Shown here in pieces: positions 26,475 to 35,133 of a stretch of 64,000 nt of DNA. Position 1 is the first letter of the stretch, and the number at the start of each line of letters is the position of its first letter. The position numbers were made by a program, and so were the translations under genes. The DNA is from Sphingomonadales bacterium UBA1936 (lineage in GTDB: Bacteria; Pseudomonadota; Alphaproteobacteria; Sphingomonadales; Sphingomonadaceae): assembly GCA_002336985.1 (NCBI GenBank), contig DDFE01000197.1, forward strand, positions 90,613 to 154,612, given 5' to 3'. The notes below the pieces were generated by a model. The model did no database searches and was not told the DNA's origin. It worked only from the letters and a program-made list of their open reading frames with translations.

Positions 26475-26827
26475 GCGCAGCCCGCCCTCTCGGCGGGCGC
26501 GCATGCGCCCTGGTCGGGAAAGCACAGTCCGGGGTTCCCGCCGCAGCAATCGTCGATCAGGAACTGCAGCAGGCTCGTCATCCGGCCAAAGTCCGCACTG
26601 TAGATGATCGACCGGCCGTTCCGCCGCGACGTAACCAGACCCGCCTGGACAAGGATCGTCATGTGGCTGGAGAGCGTATTGGGCAGCACGCCGACTTCGC
26701 GGGCAATCTCGCCCGCCGGCAGCCCGTCAGGTCCCGCGCGCACGAGGGCGCGAAACACTGCAAGCCGGCTCCCTTGGGCAAGCGCGGAAAGCGCCTGCAC
26801 CGCAACCGGTATCTGGATCGAGGTCAT
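26471..26827 (-). CDS. ArsR family metalloregulator-type transcription factor
   Basis: A 118-residue winged-helix repressor. The DNA-binding part has SRLAVFRALVRAGPDGLPAG, then VLPNTLSSHMTILVQAGLV and RNGRSIIYSADF. At the C-terminus the sequence DDCCGGNPGLC provides a cysteine cluster typical of ArsR proteins found with arsenic genes, but no such genes lie nearby. GGGAGA nine bases before ATG 26827 fits as ribosome binding site. An inverted repeat just upstream is a likely operator, so it may repress itself and the small gene. Confidence 0.88.
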   Translation of the reverse strand: MTSIQIPVAVQALSALAQGSRLAVFRALVRAGPDGLPAGEIAREVGVLPNTLSSHMTILVQAGLVTSRRNGRSIIYSADFGRMTSLLQFLIDDCCGGNPGLCFPDQGACAPAERAGCA

Positions 26828-26848
26828 GTCGCACCCATCTCCCGTTAT

Positions 26849-26864
26849 TTCGGATATTGCCGAA
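26849..26864. promoter_or_regulatory. Inverted repeat, probable ArsR operator
   Basis: TTCGG at 26849-26853 and CCGAA at 26860-26864 are inverted copies with a six-base spacer, 22 bases before the ArsR start and within an AT-richer patch that continues to TTGACAAT at 26872-26879. Position and symmetry suit an autoregulatory site. Confidence 0.55.
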
Positions 26865-26951
26865 CTATCGATTTGACAATAGCACCGGCGCCGCGTCGCC
26901 GCAGCGTCAACAGGCGCGCGGCGCGTGTGTACATCAGATTTGGGTTGCCGC

Positions 26952-27296
26952 ATGCAAGACAGAAAGGATGCCGGTCGCCCGGCACAGGGCCCGGCGCCGG
27001 GGCGCGCCGACGGACGGGCCGATGAACGCGCCTATCTCCGGATCCGCCATGCGCGCCTGCGCCAGCTCGGGGGACAGAGCATCGTGGCCGACATCCGGGA
27101 CCTGTCGCGAACCGGGTTCAGGGCCGAGTGGCCGCATGGCAAGAACGTCGGCGACCGGGTCTGGCTGACATTGCCGACGCTGGCGCCGCTTGCCGCCCAT
27201 GTCGTCTGGACGACCGGCTTCGAGATCGGATGCAAATTCGAGACGCCGATGCACCCCGCGATCTTCGAGCGGATTCGGCTGCTTCCCGCCGACTGA
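26952..27296 (+). CDS. PilZ domain protein
   Basis: A 114-residue single-domain protein. After a polar N-terminus it contains RLRQLGGQSIVADIRDLSRT, with the DLSxTGF-type segment of PilZ, then WLTLPTLAPLAAHVVWT and FEIGCKFETPM. The N-terminal RxxxR part of the c-di-GMP site is only loosely represented (RAYLRIRHARLR), so binding is not certain. A GTG at 26925 could extend it by nine residues. It is divergent from ArsR. A GGDEF protein that could make c-di-GMP lies at 41320. Confidence 0.82.
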   Translation: MQDRKDAGRPAQGPAPGRADGRADERAYLRIRHARLRQLGGQSIVADIRDLSRTGFRAEWPHGKNVGDRVWLTLPTLAPLAAHVVWTTGFEIGCKFETPMHPAIFERIRLLPAD

Positions 27297-27383
27297 GCGA
27301 CCGGGGCCGCGCACTCCGTACGCCCGGGACGGGCAGGATCGATACCGGCGCGGGATCCCGCGCGCCGCCTGGCGTAACGACGC

Positions 27384-27908
27384 TCAGCGCTTGATCCGCG
27401 GCAGCCCCATGAAATCGCGCTTGCCCAGCTCCACGCCCCGGGCGCGGAGGATCGCATAGGCCGTTGTCGCGTGAAAATAGAAATTGGGTTGCGAGAACGA
27501 GAGCAGGAAATTCGCGCCGGTGAACGGCAGCGTGGTTTCTCCGAACGCGAAGGCCGTATCGGTGTCGGCGAGCGCGTCGAACGCCGCGCGGTCGATCGCC
27601 TCGAGGCTTGCGATCGCCGTTTGCAACACGTCGTGCAGCCCGGCGAAATCGGTCGGCCATGGCGACCGGTCGGGCGAGAAGCGGCCCGCCCGCACGCCCG
27701 CGATCCCGCCGGCGGAATGGACCGCGCAGGATTTCACCTGATAGCCGAACGGGAGCATGTCGGGCGCGAGCCGGGTCTCGATGAGCTCGGCCTCGGCGAT
27801 CCCCTGCGCAGTGCAGAAAGCCTGTGCCTTGTCGAGCAGGCCATCGACCGCGCGGAGAATCTGCACGTTGGACGGCACCACGGCTTCGTAAAGCGAAAAC
27901 CCCATCAT
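27384..27908 (-). CDS. DUF1993 family protein
   Basis: A 174-residue DUF1993 protein, a fold related to DinB-like four-helix bundles. The N-terminal SLYEAVVPSNVQILRAVDGL, then LAPDMLPFGYQVKSCAVHSA, and NFYFHATTAYAILRARGVEL near the C-terminus are the family's conserved blocks. The ending DFMGLPRIKR is also typical. Enzymatic function is unknown. GGGAGCAGG precedes ATG 27908. Confidence 0.9.
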   Translation of the reverse strand: MMGFSLYEAVVPSNVQILRAVDGLLDKAQAFCTAQGIAEAELIETRLAPDMLPFGYQVKSCAVHSAGGIAGVRAGRFSPDRSPWPTDFAGLHDVLQTAIASLEAIDRAAFDALADTDTAFAFGETTLPFTGANFLLSFSQPNFYFHATTAYAILRARGVELGKRDFMGLPRIKR

Positions 27909-27984
27909 CCTGCTCCCTGCTGGTCCGGCCCGCTATGCCAGGCGCGATAGCGCCGCGCCAGGCCGAGGGGCCTCCCCGGTCCGG

Positions 27985-28461
27985 TCATGCCAGGTCGCTT
28001 CCCGAGAGCACGATCCCGGGCGCAAACTTGACCTGTCGCTTCACGAAACTCGTCTCATAGCGCTGCACGGCCGGACTCTGCTCGAGCACCGCCTCGGTGA
28101 TGGCGTTGAAGGCCGCCATGTGCGACGCGTCGGTCAGCAGGACGAGATCGAAGGTCCCGCTGATCTCGAGGCACAGCAGGACGCCCGGCGCCGCCAGGAT
28201 CGCGTCGGTCAGTGCGCGCTTGGCGGCGAGATCGGCATGTTCCTTGAGCTGGACGAAGACGAGCGCGCGCAGGCGGCGATCGATGATCCGGGCCGGAAGC
28301 AGCGCGATCGTCCGCGCGATCCAGCCATCGGCGCGCAGGCGGCGCAGGCGGCGGGCAATCGCCGAGGGCGAGAGCGCCACGTCCCGGGCGAGCTGGTCGG
28401 CGGTGCGCCCGTCGTCCGCCTGGACGGCGTTGAGCAAGGCAAGATCGAGGCTATCGAGCAT
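27985..28461 (-). CDS. Lrp/AsnC family transcriptional regulator
   Basis: A 158-residue Lrp/AsnC regulator: helix-turn-helix at the N-terminus (DLALLNAVQADDGRTADQLA, LSPSAIARRLRRLRADGWI) and a ligand-binding RAM domain after residue 65 with PGVLLCLEISGTFDLVLLTD. It starts with ATG 28461, about 100 bases from the divergent S41 peptidase gene, and a perfect palindrome lies in the space between. It probably controls that gene and itself. Confidence 0.92.
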   Translation of the reverse strand: MLDSLDLALLNAVQADDGRTADQLARDVALSPSAIARRLRRLRADGWIARTIALLPARIIDRRLRALVFVQLKEHADLAAKRALTDAILAAPGVLLCLEISGTFDLVLLTDASHMAAFNAITEAVLEQSPAVQRYETSFVKRQVKFAPGIVLSGSDLA

Positions 28462-28471
28462 CGAATTACAG

Positions 28472-28486
28472 TGCCAAAATTTGGCA
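28472..28486. promoter_or_regulatory. Perfect palindrome, probable Lrp-type operator
   Basis: TGCCAAA at 28472-28478 and TTTGGCA at 28480-28486 are perfect inverted copies around a single A, 11 bases before the regulator's start and within its leader. An extra half-site-like TGCCA follows at 28491-28495. The position fits autoregulation and control of the divergent S41 gene. Confidence 0.65.
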
Positions 28487-28563
28487 GGAGTGCCAGTGAG
28501 AATGCGCGCAATTCCCGGATAAGTGCCTTTATTGGGCGCGGCAGTCTTCAGATGGAGCCCCCC

Positions 28564-29697
28564 ATGCGCCCCGGATCGTTCGCTGCCCTGTGCCTTGCCG
28601 GCACCCTGTTACATCCCACCCAGGACCCGGCCCAGGCCCAGGCCGGGACCCCTGTCCAAGCCCAGATTCCGGTGGTGGCCCAGACCGCAGCGTCGCCTGC
28701 CGCAGCCGCCCCCGCGCCGGCAACCGCTCCCGTGCCGGCGGACACCACCGATGCCTTTTCCGCCGGCGACGCGCGTATCGCCGTGACGACGCTCGCGAAC
28801 GACCTCGAGAGCCTCTATGTCTTTCCCGACATCGGCCGCCGATATGCGGCGATGCTGCGCGCCAATCTCGCGTCGGGGAAATACGACCGGTTCGCCGCCC
28901 GCGCCGCCTTCGCCGCCGCACTGACCGCCGACCTCAAGGCGATTAATGCCGACGGCCACCTGATCGTGCGGGCCGCCCCGCCCCGCGCCCCAAACGGGCA
29001 GCCGCGTGCGAGCCTCGATCCGATCGCGCGCGCGGGCTGGATTGCGCCGGGCGTCGCCTATATCGCGTTCAGGGCCTTTACCGGCAGCGACGCCGAGGTC
29101 GCCGCGGTCAGGACGTTCATGGACGTGCACAAGGATGCCCGGGCGCTGATCATCGATGCGCGCGATCATCATGGCGGCGGGCTCGACGAGATGAACGTCA
29201 TCTTCTCCTATCTCTATCCCGTGCGCACCCAGCTGGTCGTGATGGACCAGCGTGTCGTGCCGGGCGTGCAGGCGTTCGATTTCGGCGAAACCATGATCAA
29301 GAGCGACGGACCCGACGGGATGAAGCGGCAAACCCATTATGCATTGCCCGGGCCGAAGACCGCGCTCGCCAGTGCCAAAGTCATCCTGCTGACCTCGAAC
29401 GTCACGGCATCGGCCGGCGAACACCTGTCGCTGACGCTCAAGCGGACGCACCGCGCGACGCTGATCGGCGAGACGACGCTGGGCGCCGGGCATTTCGGCC
29501 AGCGCGTCGAGCTCGGTGGCGGCTATACCACGTTCATCGGAACCGGCCGCACCTTCGATCCCGACACCGGCAAGGACTGGGAGGGTGTCGGCGTCACGCC
29601 GGACGTCGGGGTCCCCGCGGACCAGGCGCTCGACGTCGCGCTGAGGCAGCTCGGCGTAACGAAGACGGGTGCAGAGGCGCTCGCGTCGCTCCACTGA
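28564..29697 (+). CDS. Exported S41 family peptidase
   Basis: A 377-residue exported protein. A signal-like N-terminus MRPGSFAALCLAGTLL is followed by a Pro/Ala/Gln-rich linker. The S41 domain shows ALIIDARDHHGGGLDEMNVI, then VILLTSNVTASAGEHLSLTL with the Ser of ASAGE at the nucleophile place, and GETTLGAGHFGQ. It resembles N-terminal-truncated retinol-binding/tail-specific proteases without a PDZ. GGAG six bases before ATG 28564 favours this start over the ATG at 28552. Divergent from the Lrp gene. Confidence 0.88.
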   Translation: MRPGSFAALCLAGTLLHPTQDPAQAQAGTPVQAQIPVVAQTAASPAAAAPAPATAPVPADTTDAFSAGDARIAVTTLANDLESLYVFPDIGRRYAAMLRANLASGKYDRFAARAAFAAALTADLKAINADGHLIVRAAPPRAPNGQPRASLDPIARAGWIAPGVAYIAFRAFTGSDAEVAAVRTFMDVHKDARALIIDARDHHGGGLDEMNVIFSYLYPVRTQLVVMDQRVVPGVQAFDFGETMIKSDGPDGMKRQTHYALPGPKTALASAKVILLTSNVTASAGEHLSLTLKRTHRATLIGETTLGAGHFGQRVELGGGYTTFIGTGRTFDPDTGKDWEGVGVTPDVGVPADQALDVALRQLGVTKTGAEALASLH

Positions 29698-29792
29698 ACC
29701 TGCGGACCACCAGATCGCCGGCAAGTCTCAGCGCTGGACGCGCAGCCGTTCTTGCGGCGCGGGGCGATGCCTGTCGCTACACGGGTCGGGCG

Positions 29793-30227
29793 TCATCGCC
29801 GCACATAGACCAGGGACACCAATTTGCGCGGGTCGGGTAGCGGCCAGCTCAGCTCGGTGAACGACCTGCGGTCGGCGGCAAGGGTGTTCCTGCCCCGAAC
29901 GACCGGCTTGCCCGCCCTGAAGAACGTCCAGCTGTAGCGCGTCGGCGAAAGGGCCTTGATGGCAAGCGCATTGCCCTTGCCTGCTCCGGTGCCGATGTCG
30001 GGGGACGGCTTGCCATCGAAGCGCGTGACGATGACGCTTCCCTGTTCGACCGACACCATCTTCATCGCGCCGCCGCCGGCATCGCTGTAGACAAGGGTTT
30101 CCGGCGGTTCGCGGGCATCCTTCAGCTTGAGCACCCCGGTGCCGAACCACGCATTGCCCTTTGCCTCGGCGGGTGTGCCCGGCAGCGCAAGGATGAGAAG
30201 CGCCGCGATCGAAAACGGTCTGATCAT
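29793..30227 (-). CDS. Secreted hypothetical protein
   Basis: A 144-residue protein with a signal peptide (MIRPFSIAALLILALPGTPAEA) and a mature region with KALSPTRYSWTFFRAGKPVV. No family was recognised; the pattern suggests a small beta-rich periplasmic protein. AGGG lies a few bases before ATG 30227. It is downstream of the S9 peptidase gene on the same strand by 70 bases and may share its transcript. Confidence 0.65.
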   Translation of the reverse strand: MIRPFSIAALLILALPGTPAEAKGNAWFGTGVLKLKDAREPPETLVYSDAGGGAMKMVSVEQGSVIVTRFDGKPSPDIGTGAGKGNALAIKALSPTRYSWTFFRAGKPVVRGRNTLAADRRSFTELSWPLPDPRKLVSLVYVRR

Positions 30228-30296
30228 CGTATGCCCTGTTCCAAAAGCGCTGCACGACGCAGCCCGAAAACAAACCCCTGTGCCGCCGTGCACGGG

Positions 30297-32486
30297 TTAT
30301 GGGCGCGCTGGCCGTGGCGATACCGGTACGGTGGCGGCTGCCTGCTCGGCCGCCCAGAGCGTGAACGCGCCGATCTGCGCGGCCTTCAGATCGAGCTGCG
30401 TGCGCATCGATCCGATGCCATGCCCCTGGTCGAAATCGACGCTGAACACCGTCGGTCCGCCGGTTCCCGCCGCCTGCATGCGCGCGGCGAACTTACCCGG
30501 TTGCCAGGCGATGACACGCGGATCGTTCGCGCCCGCGGTCACGAGCATCGGCGGGTAGGCCGTCCCGTCCTTCACGTGCAGATAGGCGTCCATCTCGTAG
30601 AGCGCCTTGGCGCCCACCGGGTCGGTCACCGTCCCGAACTCGGCGATGTTGGTCTTGCCATTGGGCCCGAACTCGAAGCGCATGGCGTTCAGGATCCCGA
30701 CGCTGGCAACGGCGCCCGCCCAGAGATCGGGCCGTTCGGTCACCGCACGTCCGACCATGATGCCGCCCGCCGACGTGCCCCATAAGGTAATGCGCTTGCC
30801 CGAGGTCCAGCCGCTGTTGTTGAACCACAGCGCGCTGTCGATCGCGTCGCGCCAGGTATTGGGCTTGGTGACGCCCTTACCCGCCTGCCACCAGTCGCGC
30901 CCGAATTCGCCGCCGCCGCGCACTTTCGCGGTTGCATAGATACCGCCGGCATCGAGAAAGCCGTAGATGCGCGGATTGAAATAGGGATCGCCGTTGATGC
31001 CATAGGCACCATAGGCATCGAGCAGCACCGGGCGCTTGCCGTCCTTCGCCAGATCGTTCCGGCGAACGAAATCGACCGGGACTTTCGTCCCGTCGCGCGC
31101 GGTGACGATGGCGGTCTCGGCGACATAGGCATCGACCGGATAGGGCGGCAGCGGTCCGAGCTTCGTGTCGACAACGCTGGTTCCCGTCACGAGCAGCCGC
31201 GTCCGCGGCGTCACATAATTCTCGAGGCTCAGCAGCAGGCCTTTGCCCGCGGTGCTGCCGTGCGCGATATACGATGTGCCATTGAACGGCAGCGGAACCG
31301 GCGCCAGCTTGCCGTCGCCGGTCAGCAGGCGCAGTTGCGCGCCCATGGCATCGCGGCCGACGACATAGACGCCGTCGCCCGTACCGATCACCGTATCGAT
31401 GACGCTCTCGCCCTCGGGCACGACCTCGGCGGCAGCGGCCACATCGGTGGCACCGCCGCGCAACACGACGACCCGCCCGCGCGGCCGGTCGCGCCGGACC
31501 ATGTAGAGGTCCTCGCCGATCATGGTCACACTTTCGATCTGGTCGGCGCGGCTGCCGACCGGCACCCAGCGGGCCTTGCCCGCGGTCACATCGGCCAGGG
31601 GTGCACGCAGCAGGCGCAGCGACCGGCCGACGCCGTCGCTCAAGACCAGCAGGGCGGTCCGGCTGCCCGGATAGACGAAGGCGACGGGCGCTTCGACCGG
31701 CTGCATCTCGGGTGCGCCCGCCATCCCGCGCGCGACGACCAGCCTGTCGGTTACGGTGGGCGTCCCGATGCGGTGCAGGAACAGCCGCGAGTTCAGGTAA
31801 TAGTCGGGCGACTCGCGCTTCGCGCCCTCGGCCAGCCGGTTGTAGAAGAACCCCGATCCGTCGGGCAGCCACTGCGGGAACATGCCGCCGATCTCGCTGG
31901 TCCCGCCATTGTAGAGCGCCTGCGGTACCTCGCCGTCGACGAAGCGGCCGGTCGTCGTCTCGATGATCCTGAGCGTTGCTTCCTCGGACCCGCCAGCGGA
32001 CACGCCGAGATAGACATGGGCGCCGTCGGGACTGGCTTCCCAATAGCCGATCACATTGCCCTTGACCGTCGCGGTGTCGAGCGACGCGGGATCGAACAGC
32101 ACACGCTCGGTGCCGCCCGGCCCTTCGCGCACCATGAGCTTCGCGGTCTGCGCGCCGACGCCGCGCCTTGCGACGAAGACATAGGTGCCACGCCGCTCGA
32201 TCGCGCCCACGGACTCGATGCCGCCCGACCGGCGCTCGATGTCCTTCAGCATCGCGGGCAGCGCGGGCAGCTTCGACAGCCAGCTGTTCGCAGCCGCGGC
32301 CTGCGCTTTCAGCCAGGCCTGATAATCGTCACCGCCCGTTTCCATCCAGCGATAGGGATCGTCGACCCGGATGCCCTGGACCGTCTCGGTAAACGGCACC
32401 GTCTTGGCTGGCGGCGCGCCGTCGGGTGCTTTTGCGAACGCCCCCGTCGCAAGTGTCGCCAGCAGTGCAGCCCAGGCGTAACGCAT
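30297..32486 (-). CDS. Prolyl oligopeptidase family (S9) serine peptidase
   Basis: A 729-residue exported S9 peptidase. A signal peptide (MRYAWAALLATLATGAFA) is followed by VDDPYRWMETGG, the usual start of the propeller domain, and a C-terminal alpha/beta hydrolase domain. The nucleophile is in WGTSAGGIMVGRAVTERP (GxSxG, near residue 568), the Asp in VTAGANDPRV and the His in DFDQGHG. The length fits prolyl oligopeptidases, which cut short peptides after proline. Its neighbours are an AraC regulator upstream and a small secreted protein downstream. Confidence 0.93.
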   Translation of the reverse strand: MRYAWAALLATLATGAFAKAPDGAPPAKTVPFTETVQGIRVDDPYRWMETGGDDYQAWLKAQAAAANSWLSKLPALPAMLKDIERRSGGIESVGAIERRGTYVFVARRGVGAQTAKLMVREGPGGTERVLFDPASLDTATVKGNVIGYWEASPDGAHVYLGVSAGGSEEATLRIIETTTGRFVDGEVPQALYNGGTSEIGGMFPQWLPDGSGFFYNRLAEGAKRESPDYYLNSRLFLHRIGTPTVTDRLVVARGMAGAPEMQPVEAPVAFVYPGSRTALLVLSDGVGRSLRLLRAPLADVTAGKARWVPVGSRADQIESVTMIGEDLYMVRRDRPRGRVVVLRGGATDVAAAAEVVPEGESVIDTVIGTGDGVYVVGRDAMGAQLRLLTGDGKLAPVPLPFNGTSYIAHGSTAGKGLLLSLENYVTPRTRLLVTGTSVVDTKLGPLPPYPVDAYVAETAIVTARDGTKVPVDFVRRNDLAKDGKRPVLLDAYGAYGINGDPYFNPRIYGFLDAGGIYATAKVRGGGEFGRDWWQAGKGVTKPNTWRDAIDSALWFNNSGWTSGKRITLWGTSAGGIMVGRAVTERPDLWAGAVASVGILNAMRFEFGPNGKTNIAEFGTVTDPVGAKALYEMDAYLHVKDGTAYPPMLVTAGANDPRVIAWQPGKFAARMQAAGTGGPTVFSVDFDQGHGIGSMRTQLDLKAAQIGAFTLWAAEQAAATVPVSPRPARP

Positions 32487-32610
32487 GAATTCCCCCGATT
32501 TTTTTCACGAACGCCTCTGGATATTCAGGAAAGCGACGATCGCGATAGAACAGAACGGACATGCGCCAGCCTGTGCTTCGCGACGGTCTTGCGGATGCGG
32601 GCCGTTCCGG

Positions 32611-33444
32611 TCAGGCGAGCCCGAGCGGGTGCGGCGATGCGATCTGCGTACGCGATGCCATGACCCCGCGCACCAGCCACCCGTCCTCTTTCAGAAATGC
32701 CGCCGGGGTGATGCCCATGAAGCGGCGGAACTCGCGGATGAAATGCGACTGGTCGGCGAAGTCTTCGGTCCAGGCATCCTTCGGGTCGGTCGCCCCCGCG
32801 GCGATCATTACTGCGGCCTTCAGGACGCGGTGCTTGTTGGCGAGCAGGCGCGGCGGCAGACCATGGGCACGCCGTGCGATCCGCGCGAGCTGGCGCTCGG
32901 ACACCCCGAGCGCGTTTGCCAGATCCTCGATATTGCGAGCTGGCCCGTTGATCCAGCGGCTGATGACCGCCACGCGCGCCTCGAACGGTTCCGCGGCCGC
33001 CAGCCGCCGCAGCAAAAGCGCTTCGACCCGCGCCGCCAGCGCGACATCCGGTTCCTCCGGCCGTTCGGCGAGGGGCTCGAGCGCGTCCGCGCCCCAGACC
33101 TGCTGGAGATCGACCAGCTTGCCGACGAGCTGGTCCGCGGTCGCCGGCACGAACGTCTGCCAGCCTTCGGGATAGACGCCGACGCCGAGCACGGTCGTCA
33201 GGCCGTCGGCGGTCATCCGGTGCGAGCCCGCGGTGGGTCCGAGCAGCGATGCCGGGAAGCAGAGATGCTCGGCACCCCCGCGCGGGCGCCAGCCCAGCTG
33301 CCCGGTCAATTGCCACATGAACTGCGGCAGCAAGGCGCCGGCGGCCGCGTCGAGCTGGCCCATGTCGCACCGCATCACCCAGATATGGTCGACCAGGTCC
33401 CGGAGCGCCGGCGCGACCGGCCAGAATGTTTGGTGATATGCCAT
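32611..33444 (-). CDS. AraC family transcriptional regulator
   Basis: A 277-residue soluble AraC regulator. The N-terminal half has VAPALRDLVDHIWVMRCDMG, a DUF6597-type sensor start, and the C-terminal half has NIEDLANALGVSERQLARIA, then DFADQSHFIREFRRFMGITP, the two helix-turn-helix parts. The ligand is unknown. ATG 33444 is chosen since it sits just ahead of the conserved AYHQTFWPVAP block; a GTG at 33507 would extend it. It reads toward the S9 peptidase gene. Confidence 0.88.
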   Translation of the reverse strand: MAYHQTFWPVAPALRDLVDHIWVMRCDMGQLDAAAGALLPQFMWQLTGQLGWRPRGGAEHLCFPASLLGPTAGSHRMTADGLTTVLGVGVYPEGWQTFVPATADQLVGKLVDLQQVWGADALEPLAERPEEPDVALAARVEALLLRRLAAAEPFEARVAVISRWINGPARNIEDLANALGVSERQLARIARRAHGLPPRLLANKHRVLKAAVMIAAGATDPKDAWTEDFADQSHFIREFRRFMGITPAAFLKEDGWLVRGVMASRTQIASPHPLGLA

Positions 33445-33629
33445 TGCGCCCCACGCCCCTTGCCCGTCCGCCGCACTAGGGCGGAACGGGAATTGGTCAA
33501 GGATCACCGTCGCTTAGCGTCTACACCACGTCTCGCCGGCTCGCCGCCCGCCCTGGCCGGGAACGGGCGCGCGCCCCGCAGGGCCGCACCGCTGCTTGCT
33601 GCCGGCCCGGCCCGGCGCCCGTGACCGCA

Positions 33630-34613
33630 TCACCCCTCGATCCGCAGGAAGCGTGCGGCATTATCGTGGAGGATGAGCCGCTTCTGGCGCTCGGTCAGAT
33701 AGGGTGCGCGCCGGATCCGCTCGATCGCGAGACCGATCGTGTCGGGCCAGACCATATTGTCCGAGCCGAACATGATCCGCTCTTCCATGCCCGCATCGAT
33801 CAGCCGCTTCAGATAGTCGCGAAACGCCCTCTCGGTATAGGCATGGTCGAGGACCGCGATGTCGACGTACAGCTGCGGATGCGCAAACATCATCGCGATC
33901 ATCGCGTCGCCGAGCGGCCAGCCGGCATGCATGGCGTAGATGCGCAAGCGTGGGTGGCGGATGAGGACCGGCTCGAGCCGCAACGGATCGCCCGCGCTCA
34001 CGCGGTAGTCCGGCGTTGCGAAATAGGCGGTGCCCGGCGGCCCCGGTCCCATATGGATGCCGACGGGGATGTCGAGCTCGTCGGCCAGCGCGAAATAGGG
34101 CTCGAGCCGCGGATCGTCGGGCGCGATCCCGGCGTATTGCGTCGTGATCTCGCTGAGCGCCGTGAGCCGGCCCTGTTTGTGAAGCGCGCGAAGTGCAGCG
34201 ATCGACGGCAACTTGCCATCGCTCCCGAAGCCGGCCGACGGGAGGATGCGCTCCCCGCCATGGCGGCGATAGTCCTCGACGGTCGCGGCGTCGCCGCCCG
34301 CCAGGGCGAGCCCGTTGTAGCGCTGGAGCATCGCGAGGCCGCGATCGCGCAGCGCGGCAGCGCCGGCAGGGGCGACGAGCACGCGCGGGCAGGTCGGGTT
34401 GACGGTGAACCAGTCGAGATAGGTCTCGAGCGGCTTGCCGGGATCGCGCGGCGCCCATGCGGGATAAGGGGCGCACATCTTGCCGCCAGGCGGGCCTTCG
34501 GCATCGGGCAGGTCGGCATGGAAATGCATGTCGATAACATCGTAGCGTGCACGGGCCTCACCCTGGCCGGCGGCCATCAGGCACAGCAAGGCCATCATTC
34601 CCCGGATCGTCAT
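33630..34613 (-). CDS. Exported amidohydrolase family protein (PF04909 type)
   Basis: A 327-residue protein with a short signal peptide (MTIRGMMALLCLMAAGQGEA) and a TIM-barrel amidohydrolase domain. DVIDMHFHADLP carries the HxH metal motif, IPVGIHMGPGPPG a further His, IYAMHAGWPLGD another, and IMFGSDNMVWPD the catalytic Asp. GGGGGAG lies close before ATG 34613. The substrate is unknown. It is divergent from the one-helix protein at 34872. Confidence 0.9.
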   Translation of the reverse strand: MTIRGMMALLCLMAAGQGEARARYDVIDMHFHADLPDAEGPPGGKMCAPYPAWAPRDPGKPLETYLDWFTVNPTCPRVLVAPAGAAALRDRGLAMLQRYNGLALAGGDAATVEDYRRHGGERILPSAGFGSDGKLPSIAALRALHKQGRLTALSEITTQYAGIAPDDPRLEPYFALADELDIPVGIHMGPGPPGTAYFATPDYRVSAGDPLRLEPVLIRHPRLRIYAMHAGWPLGDAMIAMMFAHPQLYVDIAVLDHAYTERAFRDYLKRLIDAGMEERIMFGSDNMVWPDTIGLAIERIRRAPYLTERQKRLILHDNAARFLRIEG

Positions 34614-34819
34614 CGCCGCTCCCCCTTCGCTCCGGCGATATGTCGTGGATAATGCCGGCCCTGACAAGCCGGTCGGCCAGCAGCGTGCGGCCCGCCAGAG
34701 CCGGTTTCCGGGCAAGCGCCGCACGGCTTTTCCGCCCGCATTCGGCCCATGGAAGACTGCGGCTCACTGATCTCGGCACCCGCTCCCGCGCCCTGCGGCG
34801 ATGCGACCGGTTCGCAAGC

Positions 34820-34845
34820 GGAACAAGAACCGGTGGTCCGGTGTT
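34820..34845 (+). promoter_or_regulatory. Probable EcfG-type promoter
   Basis: GGAAC at 34820-34824 is followed after 17 bases by TGTT at 34842-34845. The same TGTT variant occurs in two other promoters here at 16-base spacing. It lies 27 bases before the start of the one-helix protein, a bit close, leaving a very short leader. Confidence 0.5.
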
Positions 34846-34871
34846 GCGTCGCCACCAATGGGAGAATGAAC

Positions 34872-35099
34872 ATGGCGGACGACACCAATCCGACGACCAC
34901 GATCATCCGGGAAAAGAGCGGCGGCGGCATGACGGCGATCATCATCCTGCTGCTGGTCATCGCGCTGGCCGTGGGCGGATATTTCGCGTTCATCGCGACC
35001 GATTCCACTGTGAAGAAGAACGACGCCGTGGCCGGGGCGGCCAAGAGCGTCGGCGATACGGCCGACAAGTTCGGCGACGCGGTCCAGCCGTCGAAATAA
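34872..35099 (+). CDS. Small single-pass membrane protein
   Basis: A 75-residue protein with a polar N-terminus (MADDTNPTTTIIREKSGGG), one membrane helix (MTAIIILLLVIALAVGGYFA, residues 20-39) and a charged tail containing AGAAKSVGDTADKFGDAV, which resembles small stress proteins. GGGAG seven bases before ATG 34872 selects this start. The likely EcfG promoter makes it a stress gene candidate. It is 34 bases ahead of the AI-2E gene and may be co-expressed with it. I know no function. Confidence 0.75.
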   Translation: MADDTNPTTTIIREKSGGGMTAIIILLLVIALAVGGYFAFIATDSTVKKNDAVAGAAKSVGDTADKFGDAVQPSK

Positions 35100-35133
35100 C
35101 GGCGCGACGACCGTCCGGCACCAGGGCGCCAGC

